A program made the position numbers and the translations under genes. Below the pieces are notes generated by a model. It made no database searches. It saw nothing but the letters and a program-made list of their open reading frames with translations, and was not told the origin of the DNA. This document shows positions 1 through 5,103 of a stretch of DNA of 5,765 nucleotides, piece by piece (positions within the stretch are counted from its first letter, which is position 1; each line of letters begins with the position of its first letter). The stretch lies in NCBI GenBank assembly GCA_017537515.1, contig JAFYKO010000163.1:1-5765 (forward strand), read 5' to 3'. This DNA is from Clostridia bacterium (GTDB taxonomy: Bacteria; Bacillota; Clostridia; Christensenellales; UBA1242).

Positions 1-144
1 CCTCTGCCGGCGTTCCAGGTAGTCCAGGAACTTCTTTTTCTGTTCCTCCAACTTCATCCAGGCCGGCTTATCGCTTAATTGATAATACATCCAATCCGGC
101 AATAGTCCCTCATCGTGCCGGCGTTCAATCTCCCATTGTTCCAT
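1..144 (-). CDS. Partial hypothetical protein (5' end only)
   Basis: This frame opens at an ATG (144-142) and runs without a stop for 48 codons off the left edge, so only the N-terminus is visible. A GGAGG ribosome binding site lies at 159-155, 10 nt before the ATG, the same spacing used by the HNH and HTH genes upstream. The peptide begins MEQWEIERRHDEGLLPDW and is rich in Glu, Arg, Lys and Trp, with a likely charged helix at its end (KLEEQKKKFLDYLERRQR). No TAG interrupts it. I do not recognise a family. It follows the accessory operon after a 158-nt gap holding a large inverted repeat, so it may be separately regulated. The ribosome binding site and open frame make a real gene likely; its function is unknown. 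Confidence 0.7.
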   Translation of the reverse strand, partial: MEQWEIERRHDEGLLPDWMYYQLSDKPAWMKLEEQKKKFLDYLERRQR

Positions 145-154
145 ACTTGTAAAT

Positions 155-159
155 CCTCC
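155..159 (-). promoter_or_regulatory. Ribosome binding site of the partial gene
   Basis: CCTCC on the plus strand reads GGAGG on the minus strand, followed by 10 nt and an ATG. It fixes the start at 144. Confidence 0.7.
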
Positions 160-245
160 GTTTCAAAAATTGGTTATTGTTGTTTCATCCATTGGTAAAT
201 GGAATTTCATAAAATGGGTATGTCTTATAAAACCCTTGATAAAGT

Positions 246-283
246 TTTAACCTTGATACAAAAGCATTTGTATCAAGGTTAAA
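246..283. repeat. Perfect 17-bp inverted repeat, 4-nt loop
   Basis: The left arm tttaaccttgatacaaa (246-262) and the right arm (267-283) are exact reverse complements around the loop agca. A further near-copy of the half-site, aacccttgata, lies at 231-241. The element sits 20 nt after the stop of the gene ending at 303 and about 100 nt before the next start. It could terminate the accessory operon, but neither strand has the clean T-run of an intrinsic terminator directly after the stem. The extra half-site makes a dimeric protein operator an equal possibility. Confidence 0.75.
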
Positions 284-302
284 GAAAAGTTTTTCTCTGC
301 TG

Positions 303-899
303 TCAAAAAGAATAATAGTTTCTTTCTTCTTTTCCTACTCTTACTTTTCTTATCTTCAAGAATGAATTTGACGAAAGCAAAGTATTGTATTCACTTATTT
401 TAGAAAGATAATTTCCAGACTTTACAGAATAACCCCAGGCCGCAAGAAATTGTTTTGCCGTGGTATCTATCTCTTTACTTTTGGAATGTCCGCAATAATA
501 CCGCAAATAAAGAAAGTATGTTGTAAGTAAGTCCTAATTCTGAACTATCAAAAAGTCAAACTCTCTTTCGTTTAGAATAACAAAAGGCCGGCTTTCTTCC
601 TCTTTGTTCTTTCTCTTGAAATCATTCTTTAAGATTATAACCTTTCTGTCTTTGTCTATTTCAAAAAAGGTTGTTTTTCCTGGGTCATTTAGGAACCTGG
701 AAAGGGTTGCTTTTGATACCCTACTTTCCCCGCCGGCCTTTTCGTTTATTCTGGCCGCTAGTTCATCCAGGCTTTTATAATGAATTGTATTGTATAATTT
801 GGTTTCTGTATTGTATTCAGCAATTAAATACAGATAAAGAATGTAGTTATATTTCGGTTTTTTCCATCCTGGGTCAAAGGGAATAAAATATTGTTTCAT
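303..899 (-). CDS. Plasmid/phage winged-helix-like protein with in-frame TAG at codon 122
   Basis: Read from ATG 899-897 to TGA 305-303 this is one frame of 198 residues with a single TAG at 536-534. The N-terminal half has a helix-turn-helix-like stretch at about residues 45-70 (SLDELAARINEKAG, then SKATLSRFLND) and a strand-rich wing. After the TAG, residues 123-198 begin DLLTTYFLYLRYYCG, continue with TAKQFLAAWGYS and end in RNYYSF. As I remember it, this YYLYLKYYCG...TAKQFL...GYS...RN.YSF layout is typical of a conserved regulatory or replication-associated domain in Firmicutes plasmids and phages. The ten codons directly after the TAG belong to that domain and precede any usable start, so the downstream part is not an independent gene. 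The start overlaps the HNH stop as ATGA, implying translational coupling. The exact role is unknown. Alternatives are a nonsense-mutated gene or a sequencing error. Confidence 0.72.
534..536 (-). other. In-frame TAG, codon 122 of the 303-899 gene
   Basis: The codons are CAG AAT TAG GAC TTA. The frame stays open on both sides, 121 codons before and 76 after, with no shift. The TAG lies directly before the conserved DLLTTYFLYLRYYCG segment, where polar residues would be unremarkable. Confidence 0.85.
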
Positions 900-1456
900 T
901 GGTTTTCCTTTGCTTCTTTTCTCCTGGCGTGTGCTTCTCTCACATTGTCAGCCAGGGAAAGAAATTGTAAATTCTATAAATCATTGTCTTTCCGATTTGC
1001 GTTTCTATGATGGACTGTATTCTTTTCCGGGTCTGGCTCCCCCAGGAAAGACAAAGAAACTAATCTATGAATATACCTATTCTTGCCGCCTATCTTCACA
1101 TACTGGTAGCCGTTTCCATTATCAAAGGGTTTCAATATCTTTGCTTCATAACCGCAATACGATTTAACACGGCCTTTATTGCTAACGAAATACTTCCCCC
1201 TGGTGTTGTCTATGGGCTTCCATTGTTCTCCTGGTAAGTCTGTTATGGTGTCCTGGCTAAATTCAAGGTTGAATACCAGGTTATAAACCCCTTTCAACCC
1301 CCTTTTCAACCTCTGGCCGGCGTCATCATAAAGCATAAAGGAATGTTCCGTGCCGGCAATGGCGTCCAGGTGTTGGCCGGTGGCCGTATCCAGGATGTTG
1401 CCGGCGGCGTCTATCTTGTATCGGGAAAAGCCTGGGATAGTGTGATACTATGACAT
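896..1456 (-). CDS. HNH endonuclease-like protein with NUMOD4-type modules; in-frame TAG at codons 3 and 161
   Basis: From ATG 1456-1454 to TGA 898-896 this is one 186-residue frame broken only by TAG at codons 3 and 161. A perfect AGGAGG lies 10 nt before the ATG; no ATG, GTG or TTG follows the first TAG until codon 41. Residues 6-60 (IPGFSRYKIDAAGNILDTATG onward) look like a degenerate NUMOD4-like DNA-binding module. Residues 78-100 (EQWKPIDNTRGKYFVSN, GRVKS) are a clear NUMOD4 module. Residues 129-180 are an HNH domain: IHRLV at 129-133, the HH pair at 149-150, N152 and N154, then NL after codon 161 and a C-terminal helix. The second TAG cuts the HNH finger, so a product ending there would lack part of the fold. 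Such proteins nick or cut DNA and are often free-standing homing endonucleases in phages. The 4-nt ATGA overlap with the next gene supports a real end at 896. Confidence 0.8.
974..976 (-). other. In-frame TAG, codon 161, inside the HNH motif
   Basis: The codons are GAT TTA TAG AAT TTA. The translated context is NRKDNDL-TAG-NLQFLSLADN, which matches the usual HNH pattern of Asn-rich turn, one variable polar residue, NL, then a hydrophobic strand and helix. The stop therefore replaces a variable residue inside the motif. Confidence 0.88.
1441..1449 (-). promoter_or_regulatory. AGTATCACA motif, copy 1 (HNH start)
   Basis: The minus strand reads AGTATCACA across codons 3-6 of the HNH gene, overlapping its first TAG. 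The same 9-mer occurs at 1740-1748 and 1797-1805. It is a candidate binding site, possibly for the neighbouring HTH protein. Confidence 0.4.
1448..1450 (-). other. In-frame TAG, codon 3 of the HNH gene
   Basis: The start reads ATG TCA TAG TAT CAC. The ATG has a perfect ribosome binding site, and the frame after the TAG stays open with recognisable NUMOD4-like sequence. The TAG overlaps by two bases a copy of the AGTATCACA motif. Confidence 0.8.
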
Positions 1457-1461
1457 CCTGG

Positions 1462-1656
1462 TTATACCTCCTTTAAGCAGGTAATAACCTCTTTCAGCCG
1501 GTTCTGTCGCTCCTGGGAAAAGGTGTATTGTCCTTTCAGCCAGTTATAAAAACTGTTCTTTTTGATTTCCAGGTAGTCGGCAATCTCCGAATACTTGACG
1601 CCCTGGTATATTTTCAGTTCCCTACATTGTTGTCTTAATAAATCATCCATTGACAA
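1462..1656 (-). CDS. Small helix-turn-helix DNA-binding protein
   Basis: A 64-residue protein from TTG 1656-1654 to TAA. Its middle (SEIADYLEIKKNSFYNWLKG, about residues 23-42) has the spacing of a Cro/CI-like helix-turn-helix, with the recognition helix around KKNSFYNWLKG. There is no room for an effector or oligomerisation domain. GGAGG at 1671-1667 is 10 nt before the TTG; an ATG two codons later would have 16-nt spacing, so I prefer TTG. The next gene starts 5 nt after the stop and its ribosome binding site lies inside this gene, so the two are co-transcribed. As first gene of the operon with repeated AGTATCACA sites around it, it is a candidate autoregulator. Excisionase-like or copy-control roles are other options. 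Confidence 0.75.
   Translation of the reverse strand: MSMDDLLRQQCRELKIYQGVKYSEIADYLEIKKNSFYNWLKGQYTFSQERQNRLKEVITCLKEV
1467..1472 (-). promoter_or_regulatory. Ribosome binding site that sets the HNH start
   Basis: AGGAGG on the minus strand lies 10 nt before ATG 1456-1454, inside the last codons of the HTH gene. It argues that translation begins before the first TAG and not at the ATG at 1336. Confidence 0.75.
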
Positions 1657-1674
1657 TTTTTTCTTACCTCCATA

Positions 1675-1703
1675 ATTTTACCAAAAATTTTTTTAATTAT
1701 CAA
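1675..1703 (-). promoter_or_regulatory. Sigma-A-like promoter of the accessory operon
   Basis: On the minus strand TTGATA (1703-1698) and TAAAAT (1680-1675) are separated by 17 nt, each matching consensus at five of six positions. The predicted start falls near 1668, so the ribosome binding site of the HTH gene would lie at the very 5' end of the mRNA. That short leader is a reservation; an additional upstream promoter is possible. Confidence 0.55.
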
Positions 1704-1739
1704 AATCATACCGTCATACGGCCAACATTGAAAAGTTAA

Positions 1740-1748
1740 TGTGATACT
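1740..1748 (-). promoter_or_regulatory. AGTATCACA motif, copy 2
   Basis: An exact minus-strand copy about 40 nt upstream of the accessory promoter. It forms an inverted pair with copy 3 that encloses the hairpin at 1762-1786. Confidence 0.45.
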
Positions 1749-1750
1749 GT

Positions 1751-1786
1751 AAAAATAAAAGTGCCTGGGATGCCGGCCCCCAGGCA
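1751..1786 (-). terminator. Intrinsic terminator upstream of the accessory operon
   Basis: An 8-bp stem TGCCTGGG/CCCAGGCA (1762-1769 with 1779-1786) with a 9-nt loop is followed on the minus strand by C, TTTT, A, TTTTT. It would stop transcripts entering from the resolvase side before the accessory promoter. Confidence 0.6.
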
Positions 1787-1796
1787 TAAAAAGCCA

Positions 1797-1805
1797 AGTA
1801 TCACA
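1797..1805 (+). promoter_or_regulatory. AGTATCACA motif, copy 3 (inverted)
   Basis: A plus-strand copy in inverted orientation relative to copy 2, with the terminator-like hairpin between the two. Confidence 0.4.
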
Positions 1806-2026
1806 AAACTTTTTCCGTCAATAGTATGTGGGGGATGTTCTAATACAATTTACTGTTTTCGTCCAGGCCGGCCACAATACCCCTTTACTTTATTTTCATA
1901 AAAATTTTTGGTATAATAATCATAGGGATAAAATATTGAATTTCGGGAAAAAAATTTTTTTGTTTCAAAATATGGGTATAGTGTGGTAAAATTTCCCACC
2001 AAATCAACTTTTGATTTCAGACTACG
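1806..2026. other. Non-coding gap between accessory operon and resolvase
   Basis: No supportable reading frame is present, even if TAG is treated as sense. The stretch is AT-rich with long A and T runs (for example 1949-1972). A TATAAT hexamer occurs on the plus strand near 1915, but no convincing -35 element accompanies it and no plus-strand gene follows, so I do not call a promoter. Confidence 0.5.
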
Positions 2027-2058
2027 AAAAAAGACTGGGATTATAAACCCCAGTCTTT
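2027..2058 (-). terminator. Resolvase terminator overlapping its stop codon
   Basis: A 10-bp stem AAAGACTGGG/CCCAGTCTTT (2030-2039 with 2049-2058) with a 9-nt loop is continued by T residues on the minus strand. The last codons and the TAA of the resolvase lie inside the hairpin. Confidence 0.85.
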
Positions 2059-2604
2059 AACTCTTTTATAGAAAGTCGGTGCGGAAATTTCAAACCGCTT
2101 TTGAATGGAAACGGCGGTGATTTCGCCGGCCCTCCATCTTTCACACATTTCAGTAAATTTCTTTTTGTCAATGTCAGTCGGCTTGCGGCCCTGGTATTTG
2201 CCGGGAATTTTCTTTGCTTCCTGGATGCCCTCGGCCTGTCTTTGTCTAATGTGTTCCCGGTCTAACTCTGCGATAGCGGCGAAAATAGTTAGCATAAATT
2301 TTCCTTGCGGCGTCCGGGTGTCAATGGCTTCTTTCAGGCTTACAAACTCCACGCCTTTCTCGTTCAGTTCTTCCACGATTTCCAAAAGGTCTTTTGTATT
2401 TCTGGCAAGTCTGGCGATTTCAGAAACATAAAGGACATCGCCCTGCCGCACGAAAGAAAGCATTGCTTTCAGTTCTTTTCTTTCGGTGTTCTTGCCGCTG
2501 GCCTTATCTAAAAATACCTTTTCGCAACCCTGTTCTTTTGCGGCTTCAATCTGCCGGGCTTCGTTCTGTTCTTTGGTGCTAACTCTGGCATAGAAAACTT
2601 TCAT
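2041..2604 (-). CDS. Small serine recombinase (resolvase/invertase family)
   Basis: A 187-residue protein of the usual length for a Tn3-type resolvase or DNA invertase. The catalytic N-terminal domain carries YARVSTKEQ with the nucleophile Ser9 and Arg7, the FLDKASGKNTERKEL segment (about 31-45), and SEIARLARNT with Arg65 and Arg68, which correspond to the conserved active-site arginines. Residues 103-125 form the long dimer helix (FMLTIFAAIAELDREHIRQR) and residues 138-187 (GRKPTDIDKKKF to the end) the DNA-binding helix-turn-helix. The enzyme makes 2-nt staggered breaks through a phosphoserine link; on plasmids it typically resolves multimers to aid stable inheritance. AAAGGAG at 2620-2614 precedes the ATG. 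The gene stands alone, with its own promoter and terminator. An invertase or transposon origin cannot be excluded, but no transposase or terminal repeats are visible. Confidence 0.95.
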   Translation of the reverse strand: MKVFYARVSTKEQNEARQIEAAKEQGCEKVFLDKASGKNTERKELKAMLSFVRQGDVLYVSEIARLARNTKDLLEIVEELNEKGVEFVSLKEAIDTRTPQGKFMLTIFAAIAELDREHIRQRQAEGIQEAKKIPGKYQGRKPTDIDKKKFTEMCERWRAGEITAVSIQKRFEISAPTFYKRVKDWGL

Positions 2605-2621
2605 TGTGAAACGCTCCTTTG

Positions 2622-2760
2622 TTGTAAAGTATTTTTTTCTTTTTCTATATTATATATTAAGTTAGGGTCTTTGTCAATATCTTTACATAAAGAATTTAAG
2701 AAAACAACCCTATTTTAACATATTCTAAAAAGCAAAGTAGGCTATACTCTAACTTTACAA
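2622..2760. other. Candidate res (recombination) site
   Basis: The segment upstream of the resolvase contains ttgtaaagt at 2622-2630, the short palindrome ctttacataaag at 2681-2692, and the inverted copy actttacaa at 2752-2760. Three related elements over about 139 bp next to a resolvase start, with the promoter among them, resembles the three-subsite res layout of Tn3-family enzymes. The subsite sequences are my inference. Confidence 0.4.
2649..2677 (-). promoter_or_regulatory. Perfect sigma-A promoter of the resolvase
   Basis: On the minus strand TTGACA (2677-2672) and TATAAT (2654-2649) are exactly consensus with a 17-nt spacer. Transcription should start near 2642, giving a leader of about 37 nt with AAAGGAG. 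Such a strong promoter inside a likely res site suggests repression by the resolvase itself. Confidence 0.85.
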
Positions 2761-2795
2761 TTCTGGTTCGTTCCAGGGAAACACTCTGATAAAGT

Positions 2796-2828
2796 AAAAA
2801 GGGAAAGCCAATGCCGGCTTTCCCTTTT
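2796..2828 (-). terminator. Intrinsic terminator after the 132-residue gene
   Basis: A perfect 13-bp stem (2797-2809 with 2816-2828) has the 6-nt loop aatgcc and runs of A and T at its two ends, giving T residues after the stem on the minus strand. It lies 13 nt after the stop at 2842 and could act in both directions. Confidence 0.85.
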
Positions 2829-2841
2829 ATGATAAGCAAAA

Positions 2842-3240
2842 TTATTCTGCCTGTTTCTTTTCTTCTTCCTTTAACTTCTTTGCTTCTTCGGGGTTCTCCA
2901 AGGCCCACAGTTCCTTTTTCTTTTTCTCAATATCGGCCAGTCGCTTTGCCTCTGCTTCATCTGCTCTCTTTTTCTTTGCTTCGGCCTTGTCGGCTTCTTT
3001 CTTTGCCTTTGCGGTGGCTTTGGCTTCCTTTGCCTGTTCGGTGATGGTCTTGTATTCTTCGCTTTCCTCAAAGGTCTTTAACCAAGCGGCCATAACGGCT
3101 TCGGGGGTTGCGTTTTCATAGGCTTTTTCATCCAGGTATTGTGCGGCTTTCAGATAAGTGGTAAATACCTTTTTAATTTCACCGGGCATTTTGATTTCAG
3201 TCTTGCCGGTGTTCTTACCCATTTTAATCAGTTCCAGCAT
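2842..3240 (-). CDS. Charged, helical hypothetical protein (132 aa)
   Basis: This gene starts at ATG 3240-3238 with AAAAGGAG 8 nt upstream and ends with TAA just before a strong terminator. Residues 1-65 could form a small globular helical domain (KVFTTYLKAAQYLDEKAYENATPEAVMAAW region). Residues about 66-132 are an almost continuous run of Lys, Glu, Ala and Arg, expected to form a long coiled coil or single charged helix. I recognise no family, catalytic motif, signal peptide or membrane segment. It has a dedicated promoter with a palindrome in the spacer, so it is regulated apart from the rep operon. A DNA-binding or partition accessory role would fit a plasmid, but nothing in the sequence proves it. 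Confidence 0.8.
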   Translation of the reverse strand: MLELIKMGKNTGKTEIKMPGEIKKVFTTYLKAAQYLDEKAYENATPEAVMAAWLKTFEESEEYKTITEQAKEAKATAKAKKEADKAEAKKKRADEAEAKRLADIEKKKKELWALENPEEAKKLKEEEKKQAE

Positions 3241-3274
3241 TGTTTTTTCTCCTTTTTTTTATATTTCCATTCTC

Positions 3275-3302
3275 ATTCTATCACTACAATGTAGAATGTC
3301 AA
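3275..3302 (-). promoter_or_regulatory. Extended -10 promoter of the 132-residue gene
   Basis: On the minus strand TTGACA (3302-3297), 16 nt, then TAGAAT (3280-3275) preceded by TGA, an extended -10. The -35 element contains the TGA stop codon of the upstream gene, so the promoter is packed against the end of the rep operon. Confidence 0.75.
3284..3294. promoter_or_regulatory. Palindromic operator candidate ctacaatgtag
   Basis: A perfect 5-bp inverted repeat around one base, CTACA-A-TGTAG, lies wholly within the spacer between -35 and -10. A repressor bound here would block polymerase. The TACA/TGTA arms recall BlaI- or CopY-type operators, but the spacing differs, so the binding protein is unknown. 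Confidence 0.55.
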
Positions 3303-3526
3303 TTTCTTTCTTTGCGTTTTACCTTGACTTTAATTGGTTCGTTGTCTGGTTCTTTCTCTGCTTCATCCACCCAACGCAAGAGGGAATTAAGAAACTTTCG
3401 CAAGTTCTTTCTTTGTCTATCCCTCAATTTCAATTTCCAATCTGGGTCTTGATTGACTGACAAAGTAAAGTAATAGGCGGCGGCAATCAGATTGTCAAAA
3501 GCCTTGTTGTAAAGTTTATACTTCAT
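3299..3526 (-). CDS. Small basic hypothetical protein (75 aa)
   Basis: ATG 3526-3524 overlaps the end of the preceding gene by 11 nt and has GGAGGG at 3538-3533, so it is translated as part of the rep operon. The product has a hydrophobic, aromatic N-terminal helix (AFDNLIAAAYYFTL) and a Lys/Arg-rich remainder ending KVKVKRKERN. I do not recognise a family. The N-terminal helix is too short and polar to be called a membrane segment. The gene is probably plasmid-maintenance related by position only. Confidence 0.75.
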   Translation of the reverse strand: MKYKLYNKAFDNLIAAAYYFTLSVNQDPDWKLKLRDRQRKNLRKFLNSLLRWVDEAEKEPDNEPIKVKVKRKERN

Positions 3527-4199
3527 TTATGGCCCTCCATATCCGTTTCCATAAACCAGGCTTTTTCTTTGGCTCCTGGTTCTCCTGGATGTCTGCCGCA
3601 ACTGTTGCCGGCGTGCCGGTGGCCTGTGCCGGTGCTTCCTCCTGGTCTGGATGTTCCTGGGCTTCCTCCTCGGCCGGTGTTCCTGGCTTTCCTCCCTGGG
3701 CTAGTCCTAACAAGATTTGATTGTTGCGTGGTAGTTCCTGGGACTGTTCTAGCAACACGGCCAGCCGGCTTGCCTGTTCCTGGATAAACTTATCCTTTGC
3801 GGCGGCGGCCTGCCGCATCTCTGCCGCTTCTTCTTGTAGCCTGGATATCTGTCTATCCTTTTCCGCTAACTGTCTTTCAAGGGCTTCCAGGGCTTCCAGG
3901 ACCCCCACAGCCGGGGCCGGCGGTGTCTGTTCCCTGGCGTCTGCTTCCTGGTTGCCTGGATGTTCCTGGGCTTTCAACCCTGGATTAAACCCTTTCAACC
4001 CCTCTTTCAACCCCTTTTCAACGGGTTGAATACCCTCCAAATCTAGGACATCACTTGTCAAATACTTTTTATTATTGATAACCTTAACAAAGGGCTTCAA
4101 GGTTCCATCCAGTCTTTTATAAACGGCGGCAACAGAACATCCCCGGGCCTGTGCGTATTCTGAAATAGAAATAACTTTTTCAGTTGTTGTCTGTTCCAT
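3516..4199 (-). CDS. HTH/coiled-coil replication-associated protein (DUF536-like)
   Basis: This 227-residue protein has a three-part layout. Residues 9-57 (VISISEYAQARGCSVAAVYKRL then KYLTSDVLD) are a MerR-like helix-turn-helix. Residues 98-152 (LEALEALERQLAEKDRQISRL onward) are a strong coiled coil. The C-terminus, after a Pro/Glu/Gln/Ala-rich linker, is a basic Trp-containing tail (KKKPGLWKRIWRAI, 211-224). Known DUF536 proteins on Gram-positive plasmids share this plan and sit directly after a Rep_3 gene; they affect copy number or stability but are generally not essential for replication. The start (ATG 4199-4197, AGGAGG 5 nt upstream) lies inside the rep gene with a 20-nt overlap, implying coupling. 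The region encoding residues 58-76 is made of repeated TTCAACCCC units. Confident as a gene; the family is by architecture. Confidence 0.8.
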   Translation of the reverse strand: MEQTTTEKVISISEYAQARGCSVAAVYKRLDGTLKPFVKVINNKKYLTSDVLDLEGIQPVEKGLKEGLKGFNPGLKAQEHPGNQEADAREQTPPAPAVGVLEALEALERQLAEKDRQISRLQEEAAEMRQAAAAKDKFIQEQASRLAVLLEQSQELPRNNQILLGLAQGGKPGTPAEEEAQEHPDQEEAPAQATGTPATVAADIQENQEPKKKPGLWKRIWRAINEV

Positions 4200-5070
4200 T
4201 GTTTCCTCCTGGGTCTGTCATTTTATCAAACAAACTCATTTGATGGATTTCCATTTCTGTCTTAAAGAAACGGCGTTGTCTTTCTTCCATATCTTCCAGG
4301 GACTTACTTTCCGCAAGGTTAGAAATATAAAAAATTATGGATGTGTAAGTCCTGCCGGTTTTCTTATAATCAACGGAAACTTTTAACTCTGAATAAGTAT
4401 TGATGTCTTTCAATGCCGGCAACAAAACTTTATTTTTGAAATTCGTAAAGTTTTCGTAAGTCAGACAATCTAAACTTTCCTTTAATTCTGTAAGAGTAAA
4501 TTCTATCGGACTGTCTATGAAAGCATAAGACTTCAAAAGTTCATACAGCATAATGCCGTATTTCGTTTTCATTTTGATTATATCGTGTAAGGGATATTGT
4601 GTGTAGTTCCTGGAAAGCATAAGTAAATACGGTTTCAAATCTTCATCCAGGCGAATTTTTATTTTACCGCTATTTTTGTAAATGGTTGCTTTGTCTATCC
4701 AGGAAACAGTGGTTTCATAATCTTCACCGACTAACCACATAACACGGCCTTTCAACTTGCCTATAATTTCTTTCAAGTATGGGTAGTTATTGCCGCCGGC
4801 CTGGATGCCGCAAATCTGGCAAAATTCCTGGATGTCAAAAATCTGCTCTTTCAATTCTTCATCGCCTGGTTTTATGCGGCTGATAACATACAAGAGAACT
4901 TTCTGCTCCATAAGGGAAAGGGAATTGCCGTTGTTTTTTGAAATGCGGTATTTGTTCTGTTGAATGATGTCATTATGCTTGACAACATAATAGCGGCGTT
5001 GTTCTGCGATTTGGTATTCTTTGCTTTGTGTGGTAAATTCTTCGGGTATCTTCGGCTTTCGTTTTGGCAT
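4180..5070 (-). CDS. rep: Rep_3-family plasmid replication initiator
   Basis: From ATG 5070-5068 this encodes 296 residues, typical of Rep_3 (RepB/RepA-type) initiators, which are about 250-350. The N-terminal winged helix shows the family signature VVKHNDIIQQNKYRIS, then LSLMEQKVLLYVISRIKP. The second winged helix includes YGIMLYELLKSYAF, FTLTELKESLDCL and YENFTNFKNKVLLPALKDIN, typical of the WH2 start. Such proteins bind iterons as monomers to open the origin and bind their own promoter as dimers to limit copy number. Three iterons lie about 320 nt upstream and an iteron-related 10-mer overlaps the promoter, as expected. A TTG at 5088 would add six residues, but it has no ribosome binding site, whereas GGGGA lies 7 nt before the ATG. 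The 3' end overlaps the next gene by 20 nt. Confidence 0.95.
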   Translation of the reverse strand: MPKRKPKIPEEFTTQSKEYQIAEQRRYYVVKHNDIIQQNKYRISKNNGNSLSLMEQKVLLYVISRIKPGDEELKEQIFDIQEFCQICGIQAGGNNYPYLKEIIGKLKGRVMWLVGEDYETTVSWIDKATIYKNSGKIKIRLDEDLKPYLLMLSRNYTQYPLHDIIKMKTKYGIMLYELLKSYAFIDSPIEFTLTELKESLDCLTYENFTNFKNKVLLPALKDINTYSELKVSVDYKKTGRTYTSIIFYISNLAESKSLEDMEERQRRFFKTEMEIHQMSLFDKMTDPGGNNGTDNN

Positions 5071-5103
5071 ACACTCATCCCCAGGCAACAGTATTATGAC
5101 AAC

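Noticed and set aside
1..144. Window as a closed circle, joining 5765 to 1
   Set aside because: The partial gene would continue 14 codons across the junction to a TGA within the 10-bp repeats. That is possible but has no independent support, so the gene is left as partial.
303..506. Separate 67-residue gene starting at TTG 506
   Set aside because: The frame continues upstream to the TAG with conserved domain sequence, and no ribosome binding site precedes the TTG. It is the C-terminal half of the 303-899 gene.
974..1336. Separate 120-residue gene from ATG 1336 to the TAG at 974
   Set aside because: The ATG has no ribosome binding site; the perfect one lies before ATG 1456 in the same frame, and the HNH domain continues past 974.
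2763..2776. Possible tRNA T-arm (ggttcgttcc)
   Set aside because: No matching acceptor, D or anticodon arms surround it. I found no tRNA, including a CUA suppressor, in the window.
2696..2908. Minus-strand 70-residue frame across the terminator and intergenic gap
   Set aside because: It overlaps the end of the 132-residue gene and the terminator, and has no ribosome binding site or domain.
3529..4029. Plus-strand open frames opposite the coiled-coil gene, and similar plus-strand frames at 2105-2582 and 4960-5220
   Set aside because: They lie opposite well-supported minus-strand genes, have no ribosome binding sites and show skewed, low-complexity composition.
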